Positions 25,206 to 35,202 of a stretch of 64,000 nucleotides of DNA are shown piece by piece. The position numbers and the translations under genes are program-made. Source of the DNA: Sternotherus odoratus (Eukaryota > Chordata > Testudines > Kinosternidae); assembly GCA_032164245.1 (NCBI GenBank), contig JAVMKO010000002.1, positions 181,046,920 to 181,110,919 on the forward strand, in the 5' to 3' direction. Each line of letters begins with the position of its first letter. The first letter of the stretch is position 1. Under the pieces are notes generated by a model, which ran no database searches, was not told where the DNA came from, and saw nothing but the letters and a program-made list of their open reading frames with translations.

Positions 25206-25829
25206 AGATTCCAGTTGTAAGGGGACTGTTATCCCCTTACTAGCACTCAGTGAGGTGTTTTGATTGCTAGCTCACAGTACCAAACGGGGAAGGGTCCATA
25301 GGCAATCAGGATCCTGAGACTGACAGTCCCCAGGAACAATGGGGAGAGACCAATACTCCAGGTCAGCCTGATTGACAGGGTGGGCAGGCTAATCAAGGAG
25401 TCAGGAGGCCAGGGTGGGTCACGTCCTCCCTGTGAGCTGGAATTGCCTGACTCAGACAGAGTGGAGCCAAGCTAAGGAGAGAGAGCAGGGAACCAGGTTG
25501 AACTGGGGATCAGAGCTGTCCCAGATCCAGAGGGGGCCAGAAAAGCAGCTCAGTGCAGAGAGATCACCTCAGAGTGGGGACACCCTAGCCCCTGACTTAG
25601 GTGACCACAGCAAGGCTTGGGGGTCAAGCCCCCCAGGAATCCAGGGCCCAACCTTGTTGGGATTACGAGGACTCTGCCAGACAGAAGAGTGGAAGGGGAG
25701 TCCTCGAGGGAAGAGAGGCCTCTGGGTAAAGGAAGTGGGAGCGGGACTCAGATCCTTCCGCTAGCCCATTTCATCGGGGTAGTGCAGAAGCCAGGAGAGT
25801 TCCCCACAATAGTGGGACTATTCTCCCGC
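25206..25829 (+). mobile_element. LTR-like block inserted in the LINE
   Basis: A 0.6-kb GC-richer block separates two collinear parts of one minus-strand LINE. It starts near 'ggggactgttatcccc' and ends near 'gggactattctcccgc', so the two ends repeat a similar motif. It has no recognised protein. The long + frame (25414-25764) is probably chance. It resembles LTRs known to me from turtles. Exact ends and duplications are unclear. Confidence 0.45.
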
Positions 25830-26960
25830 TTACATAATATTGAAAGCCATTATCTTGAGGTTAGCGAAGAGGGTGCCACCAATGGTGGTGAAGTCTTTGC
25901 CTAGAACTCAACAACAACGTAATCAGCATAAGTGAACGTTCATGAAATTGTGTCAGGTAAGTCACTAATAGTCAAAGAGTCAGCCCAGATCCTTAAGATA
26001 AGCCATGATTGAGGTTTCAGGCTTTACTGATCTGCCCATTCAAGAGAATGCAGTATATCAACATTGTGGCCTGCAGTCACATAGTATTACAAGAATTAAT
26101 AACCCTTGATGCCTTGAGCACTAACTCTTATCTTCATACTGTGTTACAGGCAGCAAATAAATCCATAAATGCTGTTCCAGTCAGCCTCCATGTAACCAGT
26201 AACTTCGGCTCAATTTAAAAACAGGCCTTTTCATCTGGCAAGATGATTTCAAATATAAGGTTTTACTGGCCTGTCTCACCCCTATCGGGTAACTTATGAG
26301 TTGTGGAGAGAAGTGACATTGGATGATAGCCAGTAGCATCATTTGATAGTAGTTCTCCTCAAACATGGGAAACTCTCTCCTCATACCAGCTTTTCAGGAC
26401 TTCCGTGTTGAATGAGTAGGTCTGACAGCCATGCTCATCTCTTTTGCCCCAATTTTTTAAGAAATTCAGGGTAAGTATCATCCTTGCCAACTGCTTTTCC
26501 AGTTTTAGTGGCTCTAAGGTCCTTGTTCATTTCTTCTGTAGTATATGGGAGTGAGAGCAGCGAAGTGATAGGGCTTTGTCAGACATTTAGAAAGAATTCT
26601 TGCTAATCAGCTTGTCAGTTTTGGTCTTTGCTTTATGGAGAAAGTGTGAAGTGACAGCACTGGCTGTCACTTTTGGTTAATAAGGGCATTTTACTAAGCA
26701 GCTTTAAGCTTATGGGGGAGTGTCCAGGCACTATGACTGGAATGAATGAGGACAAGACCCTCCACCCTCCACTCATTCAATCTCTTCAGGATGGCAGAGT
26801 TCAATGACTCAATTAGTGATTTTGCTGTGTCCGGATCACCACTCTTTCCATATTCTTTGAGGAGTGCTTCTGTAGGGCCAGTAAGAAGTATAGATCCGGC
26901 GATAAGCATGAGGAATGTGTTCCACTACAGCTTTAATAAGGTGAACACAAAGCCATCATA
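25830..26960 (-). mobile_element. Non-LTR retrotransposon, linker and RT palm (fragment)
   Basis: Read on the minus strand in order: KSGDPDTAKSLIESLN, then HSAWTLPHKL (26694-26909), the linker between endonuclease and RT; KTGKAVGKDDTYPEFLKNWG at about 26440-26520; TGTAFMDLFAACNTV at 26139-26181, the RT palm motif with its Asp; and YADY at 25919-25930, where the family has YADD. Stops and the changed catalytic Asp show a dead copy. The clade cannot be fixed by eye. Confidence 0.78.
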
Positions 26961-27903
26961 GTTTTCTGGAATCGGCTTGATAATGGTGTAAGAATCAGAG
27001 AAAAAAATAATCAAGCCATAATGGGGAGACAAACAAGACAATCTATTAATGAGAATCAGCTGGCAAAGTAGCCACAAAAGAGTTACATACTGCATGCACA
27101 TAAACCAAAACACCTATTGTTAAGCAAATCCTCTGTCACCTTTAAATATGCATTGCTTGTTGGTACCGCTGAGTACCATTGACTATAGCAGAAACCACTT
27201 AGTTTCTATGAATACTACAAAAAAAATCACAAAAGAAGCAGTCTGAAAATACTGAAAGAGAAGCAATTCATAGCAACAGAGTAGCTTGTGTTACATTGCA
27301 CAGCATACAATGAAAAACAAAGTACTGTGTCTACTTTTCCCCACAAGGTGGCAGATTTGCAAAATTTCTAGAGTTTGAATTTTTAAACTTCCTATCATAA
27401 TAATAGGGCTTCCAAATTCCATTTTCTGTGCTAAGAAACAACAGAAAACAAAGCAACACATTTTGAAAAAGAAAAGGATGTATTATATACATTTAAAAAT
27501 GAAGAATATTTAAATCCTCCAGAAACTTGCAGATTGTAACTGGCAAGACCAAAAAAACACCAAGGGTGACCATCAGAATATTGAGGGAGTGTACAATTTG
27601 GGATACAAATTTGGTTCAATTACTCTCCTGATGACATCAAACCTCTCCGTATATAGTACTGCACTGTCTACTGTAGTATATCGGGCAATCCACAACTGCA
27701 CCCATTTGTAACTGTTCTTTTACCCCTCCTGCCACCACAACCCTTTGATCACCCTTCTTGCTCAATCAATCCTGCTCGAAACAGTGCCCCATAAATGCAA
27801 ACTAAGTCAATACAATCCTTCAGTAAGATCAGTTTAGCACACAGGGGCCCAATAGACTTGAAGAAAGAAGGACTTGAAATAGACAGACAGAAACAGCAGA
27901 AAC
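26961..27903. other. Intergenic, nothing recognised
   Basis: AT-rich sequence with no definable element. Confidence 0.4.
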
Positions 27904-27915
27904 CATATAAAGAAT

Positions 27916-28124
27916 TAACAGAGTCCTGTGGCACCTTAAAGACTAACTATAAAGTTTTGAAGCATAAGCTTTCGTGGGCTAATACCCACTTCGTCGGATG
28001 CAAGCAGTGGGTATTAGCCCACGAAAGCTTATGCTTCAAAACTTTATAGTTAGTCTTTAAGGTGCCACAGGACTCTGTTACTTCTGCTATTCCAGACTAA
28101 CACGGCTACCTCTCTGATTCTTGA
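27916..28124. mobile_element. Penelope-like terminal unit inserted as a palindrome
   Basis: Perfect 74-nt inverted arms (27917-27990 and 28006-28079) surround a 15-nt spacer (tcgtcggatgcaagc). The right arm continues to the normal 3' end (...gctacctctctgattcttga). The whole unit is bracketed by the 12-bp duplication catataaagaat (27904-27915 and 28125-28136). The spacer is the reverse complement of the unit's own first 15 bases, so an inverted copy is joined to a copy lacking them. The same unit occurs at 30011 and 54123. Confidence 0.88.
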
Positions 28125-28136
28125 CATATAAAGAAT

Positions 28137-29996
28137 GTACTCCAGTATTCTACAAAAGGGACCTAAAGCACTTCACATCTTACACTTCGCATACTGACAT
28201 GTTTGGGGCAAATACTGCACAATATTGTAATAGTTTATTAAGTATGGGAGGAGACACAATGAGGACTGGAAATATGTTTCCATCAATATTTTAGTCCTCC
28301 TGGGTAGTTCCTACAATAGAGTACATTAATTTACCTTCCACCTGGCTGTTCTTGAGAGCCTGAGGTCCCATGGGAACAATTAAAATTTTAGAGTCACAGA
28401 ACCCTCTAAAAGTCTAAATAATTGTGCTGGGCAGAGTAAGGGGAAAAATTACATTTGTCCAGGTGCATTTACTTAATCTTGCTGATTGTGGTGCTGCCCT
28501 GATGGCAGGCAATGGTGGTTCCCACTATAAGCAGCAGTGAATTTTTATTGAGAGTCTCACGGTATTTGATCCTTTTCTTCAGAGTGCTGTCTCCTGGAGT
28601 TATGGGAGTACATGGGAAGTTCAGCTTTCTTTTTTTTTTTTTTTTTTTAAATGTCTAGCTCTCATGGGTGCAAGAAAAGTCTAAGAACCTAAAGGCTCAG
28701 AAACAAGTAGTCAAACAACATTTTAAAATTATTTTTAAGCCACTCTAATGATTTGGGGGGGGCTGACATGATTTTTAAACACTTGGGACAAGCAATAACA
28801 CCATAGTATAAAACCAAAACACAGCACACTTGAATCCTAAACAAATTCTTCCTTTCGTTACATTTCTTGCTCAGAAGAAAATGTTGCTTTGGACTCAGGA
28901 TGAAAACATCCCAACACTTTCTTCCCAACAGTTAGCTTATTGACAGTCAGGAATCTGCACTTTGAGAGGTAATGTGGGAGCTGGTGTAATTTTGAAGCAG
29001 CAGGGTCTGGACTGAGGTAAAGAGAAAATCCATATGAGAGGAAGCACAGGATGTGAATATTGAGAGGGAGTTAGAAAAAAAATGGAGGCAAAGGGATGTG
29101 GAAAACAGCTGACCAAGACCTCGAAGCAAGATCCCCAAGAACTGGGGTTAGAACTCAGAAATGTCAACTCCTTTTTTCCCTTCTGCAAATCGCTGCAATG
29201 CTCCTTTCTGCCCTGAATGTATCCCAGGGAACTACAGAAATCCATGCAGCTAACTTATCTCCTAAGTATCATTCCCAGATAGTCCACCAAATTCCTTAAT
29301 TTTAAACCTTTCAGTAGGATATTTCATTAATGTGCTTACTCTGTAGTAATGGCAACTTTGCAGTCTTATCACTAGTTTCACTCTCATTATCAGCTTGGAA
29401 TAAAAAGGTAGAGTTTTCATCCATGGAACTATTAAAATAGGCATCATTACTTCAAATAACAAACATGGTAGTAGTTTATTGGCCATGAAACTTCATCTGA
29501 AAAAAACCCCATGCACACAAATGAGAAATATTGTCTTAAACTGAATGGACTCCCATAGTGTCGAATATTATATATAGTAAACAAAAACATTTATATTAAA
29601 GTCTAAGTAAATAGTATAGTCTATTAGTTATAAAGAATTAATCCAATTTAAAATATAACTGCACAATTTAAAAAAGTGATCTGTCAGCAACCAATTTTTA
29701 AACTTATTGCTATCCCAGCTATGCATCACAATGTACTATTCGGTCTCTTTTCCTCTTATCAGGACTCCAGAGTTCACTAAATATTTTACTGCTAATCTGT
29801 CTGGGAGCCCTGCTGGCACAAAATTTAAACTGAATTCTGGTTAAGGAGGATGAACTTCAAAAAGATATGACAATATTGTAAAAACTAATTTGTAAAAACT
29901 TTTGAAAGTTCAGATGCATTTTATGAACCCTAGTTTCTCTCTCTCTCTCTCCCTTTTCCTCCTGGTTTACACTCTGTTAAAACCAGACAATGAGAA
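28137..29996. other. Intergenic, simple repeats only
   Basis: Holds a T-run at 28629-28649 and a CT run at 29937-29951. No element was recognised. Confidence 0.4.
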
Positions 29997-30010
29997 CAGT
30001 TATTCTAGGA

Positions 30011-30137
30011 ATCAGAGAGGTAGCCGTGTTAGTCTGGAATAGCAGAGGTAACAAAGTCCTGTGGCACCTTAAAGACTAACTATAAAGTTTTGAAGCATAA
30101 GCTTTCGTGGGCTAATACCCACTTCGTCGGATGCAAG
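30011..30137 (-). mobile_element. Short Penelope-like 3' unit with 14-bp duplication
   Basis: A 127-bp minus-strand copy from 'atcagagaggtagccgtgtt' to 'cttcgtcggatgcaag', flanked by cagttattctagga (29997-30010 and 30138-30151). It carries only the 3' terminal unit of the Penelope-like family, with no coding sequence. Confidence 0.88.
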
Positions 30138-30151
30138 CAGTTATTCTAGGA

Positions 30152-30428
30152 CAACTCTTTCTCAAAGGCATTCTCATTGGGAACAATGTTTGCTGTAGAG
30201 GTGATTGTGGTATTTCTGAAACACTGGTCTTAGTCCTGTGGTTTTACAGTCAATTCTTGAAGAAGTTCTTGAGTCATACCAACAAAGAAAAAATATCTGA
30301 TAATTTCAGTGGGTCTGGGATGCAGGCATTTTCTTTTCCCTTTTGTTCCTTTGTCATTTTTTTTTTATTTTAGACTAGCTAGATGCACAGTAGCTAATAC
30401 CAATTCACAGCCACTTCTCACAATAAGG
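30152..30428. other. Intergenic, nothing recognised
   Basis: T-rich stretch at 30357-30370; no element. Confidence 0.4.
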
Positions 30429-30863
30429 CAGGGATCGGCAACCTTTGGCATGCAGCCTGCCAGGGTAAGCCCCCTCGGTTCTCTGCGCCAGGCCAATGGG
30501 GGCTGGGGGCCAGTGGGAGCTGGAGGCCAGTGGGAGCTGCGATTGCCCCAACCTGTGGATGCAGCAGGTAAACAAACCATCCCAGCCCACCAGGGAGCTT
30601 ACCTCAGGGATATCCGCTGGTGAGTCGGGCTGGTTTGTTTACCTGCAGCGTCTGTGGGTTCAGCTTATCGCAGCTCCCGCTGGCCACGGTTCACTGTTCC
30701 AGGCCAATGGGGACTGTGGGAAGAGATGTGGGCCCAGGGATGTGAACCGTGGCCAATGGGAGCTGCAATCGGCTGAACCTGCAGAAGCTGCAGGTAAACA
30801 AACCATCCCAACATGCCAGCAGATTTCCCTGATGGGCCATGTGCCAAAGGTTGCTGATCCCCG
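30429..30863 (+). mobile_element. hAT MITE, 435 bp, 'gatcggcaacctttggca' type
   Basis: The ends cagggatcggcaacctttgg and gtgccaaaggttgctgatcc are inverted repeats. The interior repeats 'ggccagtgggagctg' and has inverted 'aaacaaacc'/'ggtttgttt' motifs. I cannot see a target duplication, so one end may be altered. Several open frames inside are chance frames of the GC-rich repeat. Confidence 0.75.
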
Positions 30864-31066
30864 ATATATTTTGTGATATATCTTTATTTTTGCATGAATA
30901 TTTGGAAAAGCTAAAGGGAATTTAGTGATGCATAGGACATTTAATAGATTGAGAATCAACCCAGACTTTCATCAAAAACTTAGTATCACCCAAACCATGA
31001 ACATTTTCAAGGAGACAAAATGATATACCCAACGATTGCCATTAAAAAGTCAATATTTATACTAAA

Positions 31067-32006
31067 CTAGCGAAAATACCCGGCGTTGCTCGGGTCAGTT
31101 GGAGGTGGGGAGGGGGCAGACAGCTGAGCGAGTGCGGGGTCCATTGGATGGGGGCAGAGAGCAAACCTGACACCCCCACCCCACCCCCCCGACCAAACCC
31201 GACATCCCCACCTCACTTACCCCTCGACCTACCCCGACTCACATTTTCACACTCCCACCCAAACCCAACACCCCCACGTCTCCCCCTACCAACCCCAACA
31301 CCCCCTGACCAACACCCACACCTCACCCCCGTAGACCAAACCTGACACACCCACCTCACTGCCCCCCCAACCAAACCCGACACCCCTACCTACCACCACA
31401 AACAAACCCGACACCCACACCTCACTTACCCCTCGACCAACCCCGACCCCCCTCCTCGCCCCCCCACCAAACCCAACACCTCCACCTTACCCCCCCACCA
31501 AACCCAACACCCCCTGACCAACCCCAACCCCCACCCCTCACCCACCCAGACACCTTCCCATCCCCCCAGACCAACCCCAAACCCCCCGGCTCACTTACCC
31601 CCCGACCAAACCCGACACCCCCACCTCGCCCCCCCGAACCAAACCCGACACCCCTACCTCACTTACCCTCTGACCAAACCCAACTTGGGTCCGTCGGAGG
31701 TGGGGAGGGGGCAGAGAGCTGAGGGATTCCGGGGTCCGTCGGAGGGGGGAGGGGGCAGAGAGCTGAGCGAGTGCGGTGTCTGTTGGAGGGGGTATTATGA
31801 CATCATAACTATGTCACAGAGAACAGCAGCTGCCCAGCTGATGTGATTGGCCTTTAAATAATTTCACCCCTGGGGGGCATCAGAGGTGAGATTTGAAAAA
31901 TTTTCGACTCTTACGGTCATTAGGATCCCAAGACCTCTAACTGTACCAAAGTTCAAGTCTCTAGCTCAAATGGTGTGGAAGGAGTAAGCATACATACACA
32001 CACGTA
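31067..32006 (-). mobile_element. Non-autonomous Helitron with minisatellite, 5' end lost
   Basis: On the minus strand the element ends in CTAG, followed by T (the A at 31066). A GC-rich hairpin (cccgagcaacgccggg) lies about 10 bases before it, the standard 3' end of a Helitron. The body at about 31690-31985 matches the complete copy at 52461-52779. The 5' TCTATATATATAA end is missing here. 31160-31680 is a C-rich minisatellite. Confidence 0.8.
31160..31680 (+). repeat. C-rich minisatellite inside the Helitron
   Basis: Irregular units of roughly 30-45 bp built on 'gaccaaacccgacaccc' and 'cacctcacttacccc'. The second Helitron copy lacks this array, so it expanded in this copy or was lost from the other. 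Confidence 0.8.
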
Positions 32007-34439
32007 GGCTCCACAAAGATTGCAGGGTGGTTGTTTTTCGTTTTGTTCTTGTTTTTGTTTTTTTGCTTGGGGATGAGAGGTGGGTAGTCTTGTTCCCCCC
32101 TTCCCCTCCCCCACATCCCGAGATTAAAAGGGTTAAGTATCAGTCCCAAAATCCTGGCCAAATTCAAACTTGCCTTTCTAAAATTCTCCTCATATCCTAC
32201 CACAAATGTTTTGGAGTTGACAGTCATTTGATTCCTGATTCCAAGTAGTTTTCTGGGCTACACTGAATGAATGAAACAAACAGTCCTCTCCAATCTCCTG
32301 TCCGAGCTCTGTTGAACATTCTTTACCTGGACCTTCTCGGAGCACCCGTAACATTTTTAGACATAGAACCAACGTTGGGAGGGCTATGGGAAGAGCCAGA
32401 AAACAGAATTTTAGCTTTAGTTTGTAAAGCACTTTGGTATCCTCCTGGATGAAAGGTGCTAAAAGAGATTATAAAATATTTAATGCTAGTGTCTGTGAGA
32501 ATAGTGCTGGGGTAAGTAGGAGTAGACTCTCATTGCCCATTAACTGGTTAGCTATCTAGTTTTTTGGTGCAGTGATGTCTTCCTCTTGGTGTTTGTGTAG
32601 ATATTTCACTCAGTAACCACTTTGAAAAGATTTATTGAAAGGTTTAGGCCTAATTAACATGCAGCACACAAAAAATAAGACAAACAGTTTGGGGGGGGAG
32701 ATAAAGAGAGTGAGTCTGTCTGTTTGTTTAACTGAGATGTTTTCTTGCTGAAACTAATTAGCAGAGAGACAGAGCAAGCCACAAACATCACTCTCAGTGT
32801 CATCCAAGATACAGAAGAGCCAAATGGCTGATGTGGACAAACACACATTATAAGCTAATGTGAATCCAAGATCAAGCCAAGAGCAGGCCATAGATCTGCA
32901 TCCAACAGTCACTCTCTCAATACATGCAATGAATAGCAAACAAAAATGTGATCACATGAATCTACTGAGAAGATCAGCATTTAAGTCACAGTTAGGATTG
33001 TAAAAAAACAATACCTTCAGGATCTTAAATGCATTTACAGCAATATTAAACAGGAAAAAGAAAAAGAACCTTTTTTATCTCGTATGGGTGATTGCTGTGT
33101 CAAACCACAAGAGAGCAGTATAAGCTTAGTTTTGAACTAGGAATTAAATCAGACCTGCTCATTTTCACTTTCCGCTCTTTGTTCCCCCCCCCCCCTTCAT
33201 TATCATTTCATTGAAAATAGCTGATGAATGCAAACAAGTCCAGACAGTTAGTAAACAGAAACACCAAAGCCATGTTCTGCAAACAGAAATTGCTGTGACA
33301 TGCCAGGCAGAATAAGTGCAAAATAGTTATATGGACGAAGGGAAAATAATACTTTAGAGGGGGGTTATTAAAATGTTATTGCATGTGTTTTACCCCCTTG
33401 GATTATTAAATCCATATTTACTTGCAAAATAGGACACAATATATTAGAGTGCCATATTTTTCAAACCTTAGTGCCTTAAAGCCATATTTAACTATAGCCT
33501 TATTTTCATGTGTAATTTAGTTAGCTATACTTCAAAGGCTAATAATGGAAATAAAATACTCTCTTTTTTTGTTAAACTCATAGGAAAATTTCCTTGTTTT
33601 CAATATTTTGAATTTGTATCAGCTACTCCCAAAATATAAATTTAAGTAACTTAAAGCAGCATGCTTGTTTTTTTGTGGAAAAAAGAAGGCTTTAAAAAAC
33701 AAAACAATAGAACTTCAGTACTAAGGCGGTGGTAGTGTTTGTTTTGTTATTGAGTTTTTTTCCTCCCCATTCCCCCCCCCCCCCCCCCATCTTCCCGGGA
33801 GAATTCTTGCAGCTAGTTTATAAATCCTGGAAAGAGGGGATGAGACATCCATGGCAGATTCCTGACGTATTCTTGAAAAACCTGGGTTAAGTTTAAGTAT
33901 TTTTGGAGTCCATTGTATTAAATGCAAATATTATGTATTATCATGGGCCAGGACTGTATGCAACTTCTCAGTGGGGGAGATGCGAAGTGAACCCTAGGAA
34001 GTGTCATGAACTTCAGAGTACTGTATTGAACAATGTGCCAGACACGAATGGCCTTTTGGGAGAAACAGAAGTCAAGTGATTTGCCTGGTTTTCATTCCTA
34101 ATTCACTATCAAAAATACATTAATCACTTAGGCCTATTATTAGAGCTCATGTATACATAAAAAAGTGTTTATAATTATTTTAAATAAATACATTTGATTA
34201 ATGAGTTGTCTTTTCTGTGTTAATATTACAGATCAAAGATCTGACTGCAATTCTGGCTGTAATCATAGCCATGAACAAATTTATTCTCGCCCCCCCCCCC
34301 CCCCCCCCCGAACAATACCCTCAGATGAACAGATTTCTTTTTCATCCTGTGACAATCTGTGATGTAATCATACTCCAGCGATTTTAACATTTGGACCTTA
34401 TATAGAGGTCATCACATAAGGAAACCAGCCACTATGTTT
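32007..34439. other. Intergenic, MIR/L2-like tail and poly-C runs
   Basis: 32404-32478 ('tttgtaaagcactttggtatcc...ggtgctaaaagagatt') resembles the 3' tail shared by L2 and MIR. Poly-C runs lie at 33185-33196, 33771-33788 and 34290-34308. Nothing else is recognised. Confidence 0.4.
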
Positions 34440-34447
34440 AATTAGAT

Positions 34448-35194
34448 CAGGGGTCTGCAACCTTTACCGCTCAAAGAGCCATTTGGACCCGTTTCCCACA
34501 GTAAAGAAAACACTGGGAGCCACAAAACCTTTTTGACATTTAAAATGAAATAACACTCTCTTCTTCCCTCCCCCCCCCCCTCCGGCCGTGCTCTCGCTCT
34601 TCTTCCCTCCCTCCCCCCCCTCTGGCCGTGCTCTCGCTCTTCTTCCCTCCCTCCCCCCCCTCCGGCCGTGCTCTCGCTCTTCTTCTTCCCCCCCTTCCTC
34701 CCCCCCCCGCTCCCCCCCTTCCTTCCCCCTGCTCCGGCCGTGCTCTCGCTCTTCTTCCCTCCCCCTCCCCTCCAGCCGTGGTCTCGCTCTTCTTCCTCCG
34801 CCCCCCCCCCCCCCGGCCGTGCTTTCACTCCCCCCCTCCCCCAGCTTGCCTTGCCTTGCCTCGTGCCCCGGCCCCGGCTCGCTCTTATCCGCCGGCTCCG
34901 CCGCGCTTCGCCTCCTGCCCCGGCCCCGGCCCGACTCGCACTTCTCCGCCGGCTCCGCCTCGCCTCGTGCCCCGGCCCCGGCTCCGCCTCCGTTCTTCTC
35001 CCCCCCCCCGCAGCTCGCCTCTTATTGACCCCGCCCCTCTCTTTCGGCTGCGGCTCCGCGCACTGGTTGGACAGTGCTGGCGGGCCGCATAGAAAACAGT
35101 CTGCGAGACGGTTAAAATTAGCACACACAGGGAGCCGCATCGGAGGGATGAAAGAGCCGCATGCGGCTCCGGAGCCGCGGGTTGCCGACCCCTG
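34448..35194 (+). mobile_element. hAT MITE, 747 bp, perfect 8-bp duplication
   Basis: The ends are caggggtctgcaacctttac and gccgcgggttgccgacccctg, flanked by aattagat on both sides (34440-34447 and 35195-35202). Subterminal 'ggagccgcat'/'atgcggctcc' motifs form a further fold. The middle is CpG-rich and holds a pyrimidine minisatellite. Very long frames on both strands (for example 34442-35140, minus) arise from the low-complexity repeat and are not genes. Confidence 0.92.
34561..34830 (+). repeat. Pyrimidine-rich minisatellite in the hAT element
   Basis: At least five irregular units of about 40-70 bp, each containing 'ccgtgctctcgctcttctt', followed by C/T runs. Confidence 0.85.
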
Positions 35195-35202
35195 AATTAG
35201 AT

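Noticed and set aside
25414..25764. 116-codon + frame as a gene
   Set aside because: It falls in the LTR-like block, shows no motif, and the block interrupts a LINE.
27916..28124. Palindrome as a CRISPR array, tRNA or terminator
   Set aside because: It is bracketed by a target duplication and matches a dispersed Penelope terminal unit.
31148..31345. Thr/Pro-rich frame at 31.1 kb
   Set aside because: It is a translation of the C-rich minisatellite inside a Helitron.
34442..35140. 232-codon minus-strand open frame
   Set aside because: It lies inside a hAT MITE with a minisatellite. The protein is low-complexity Gly/Arg/Glu with no domain, and equally long frames exist on the other strand.
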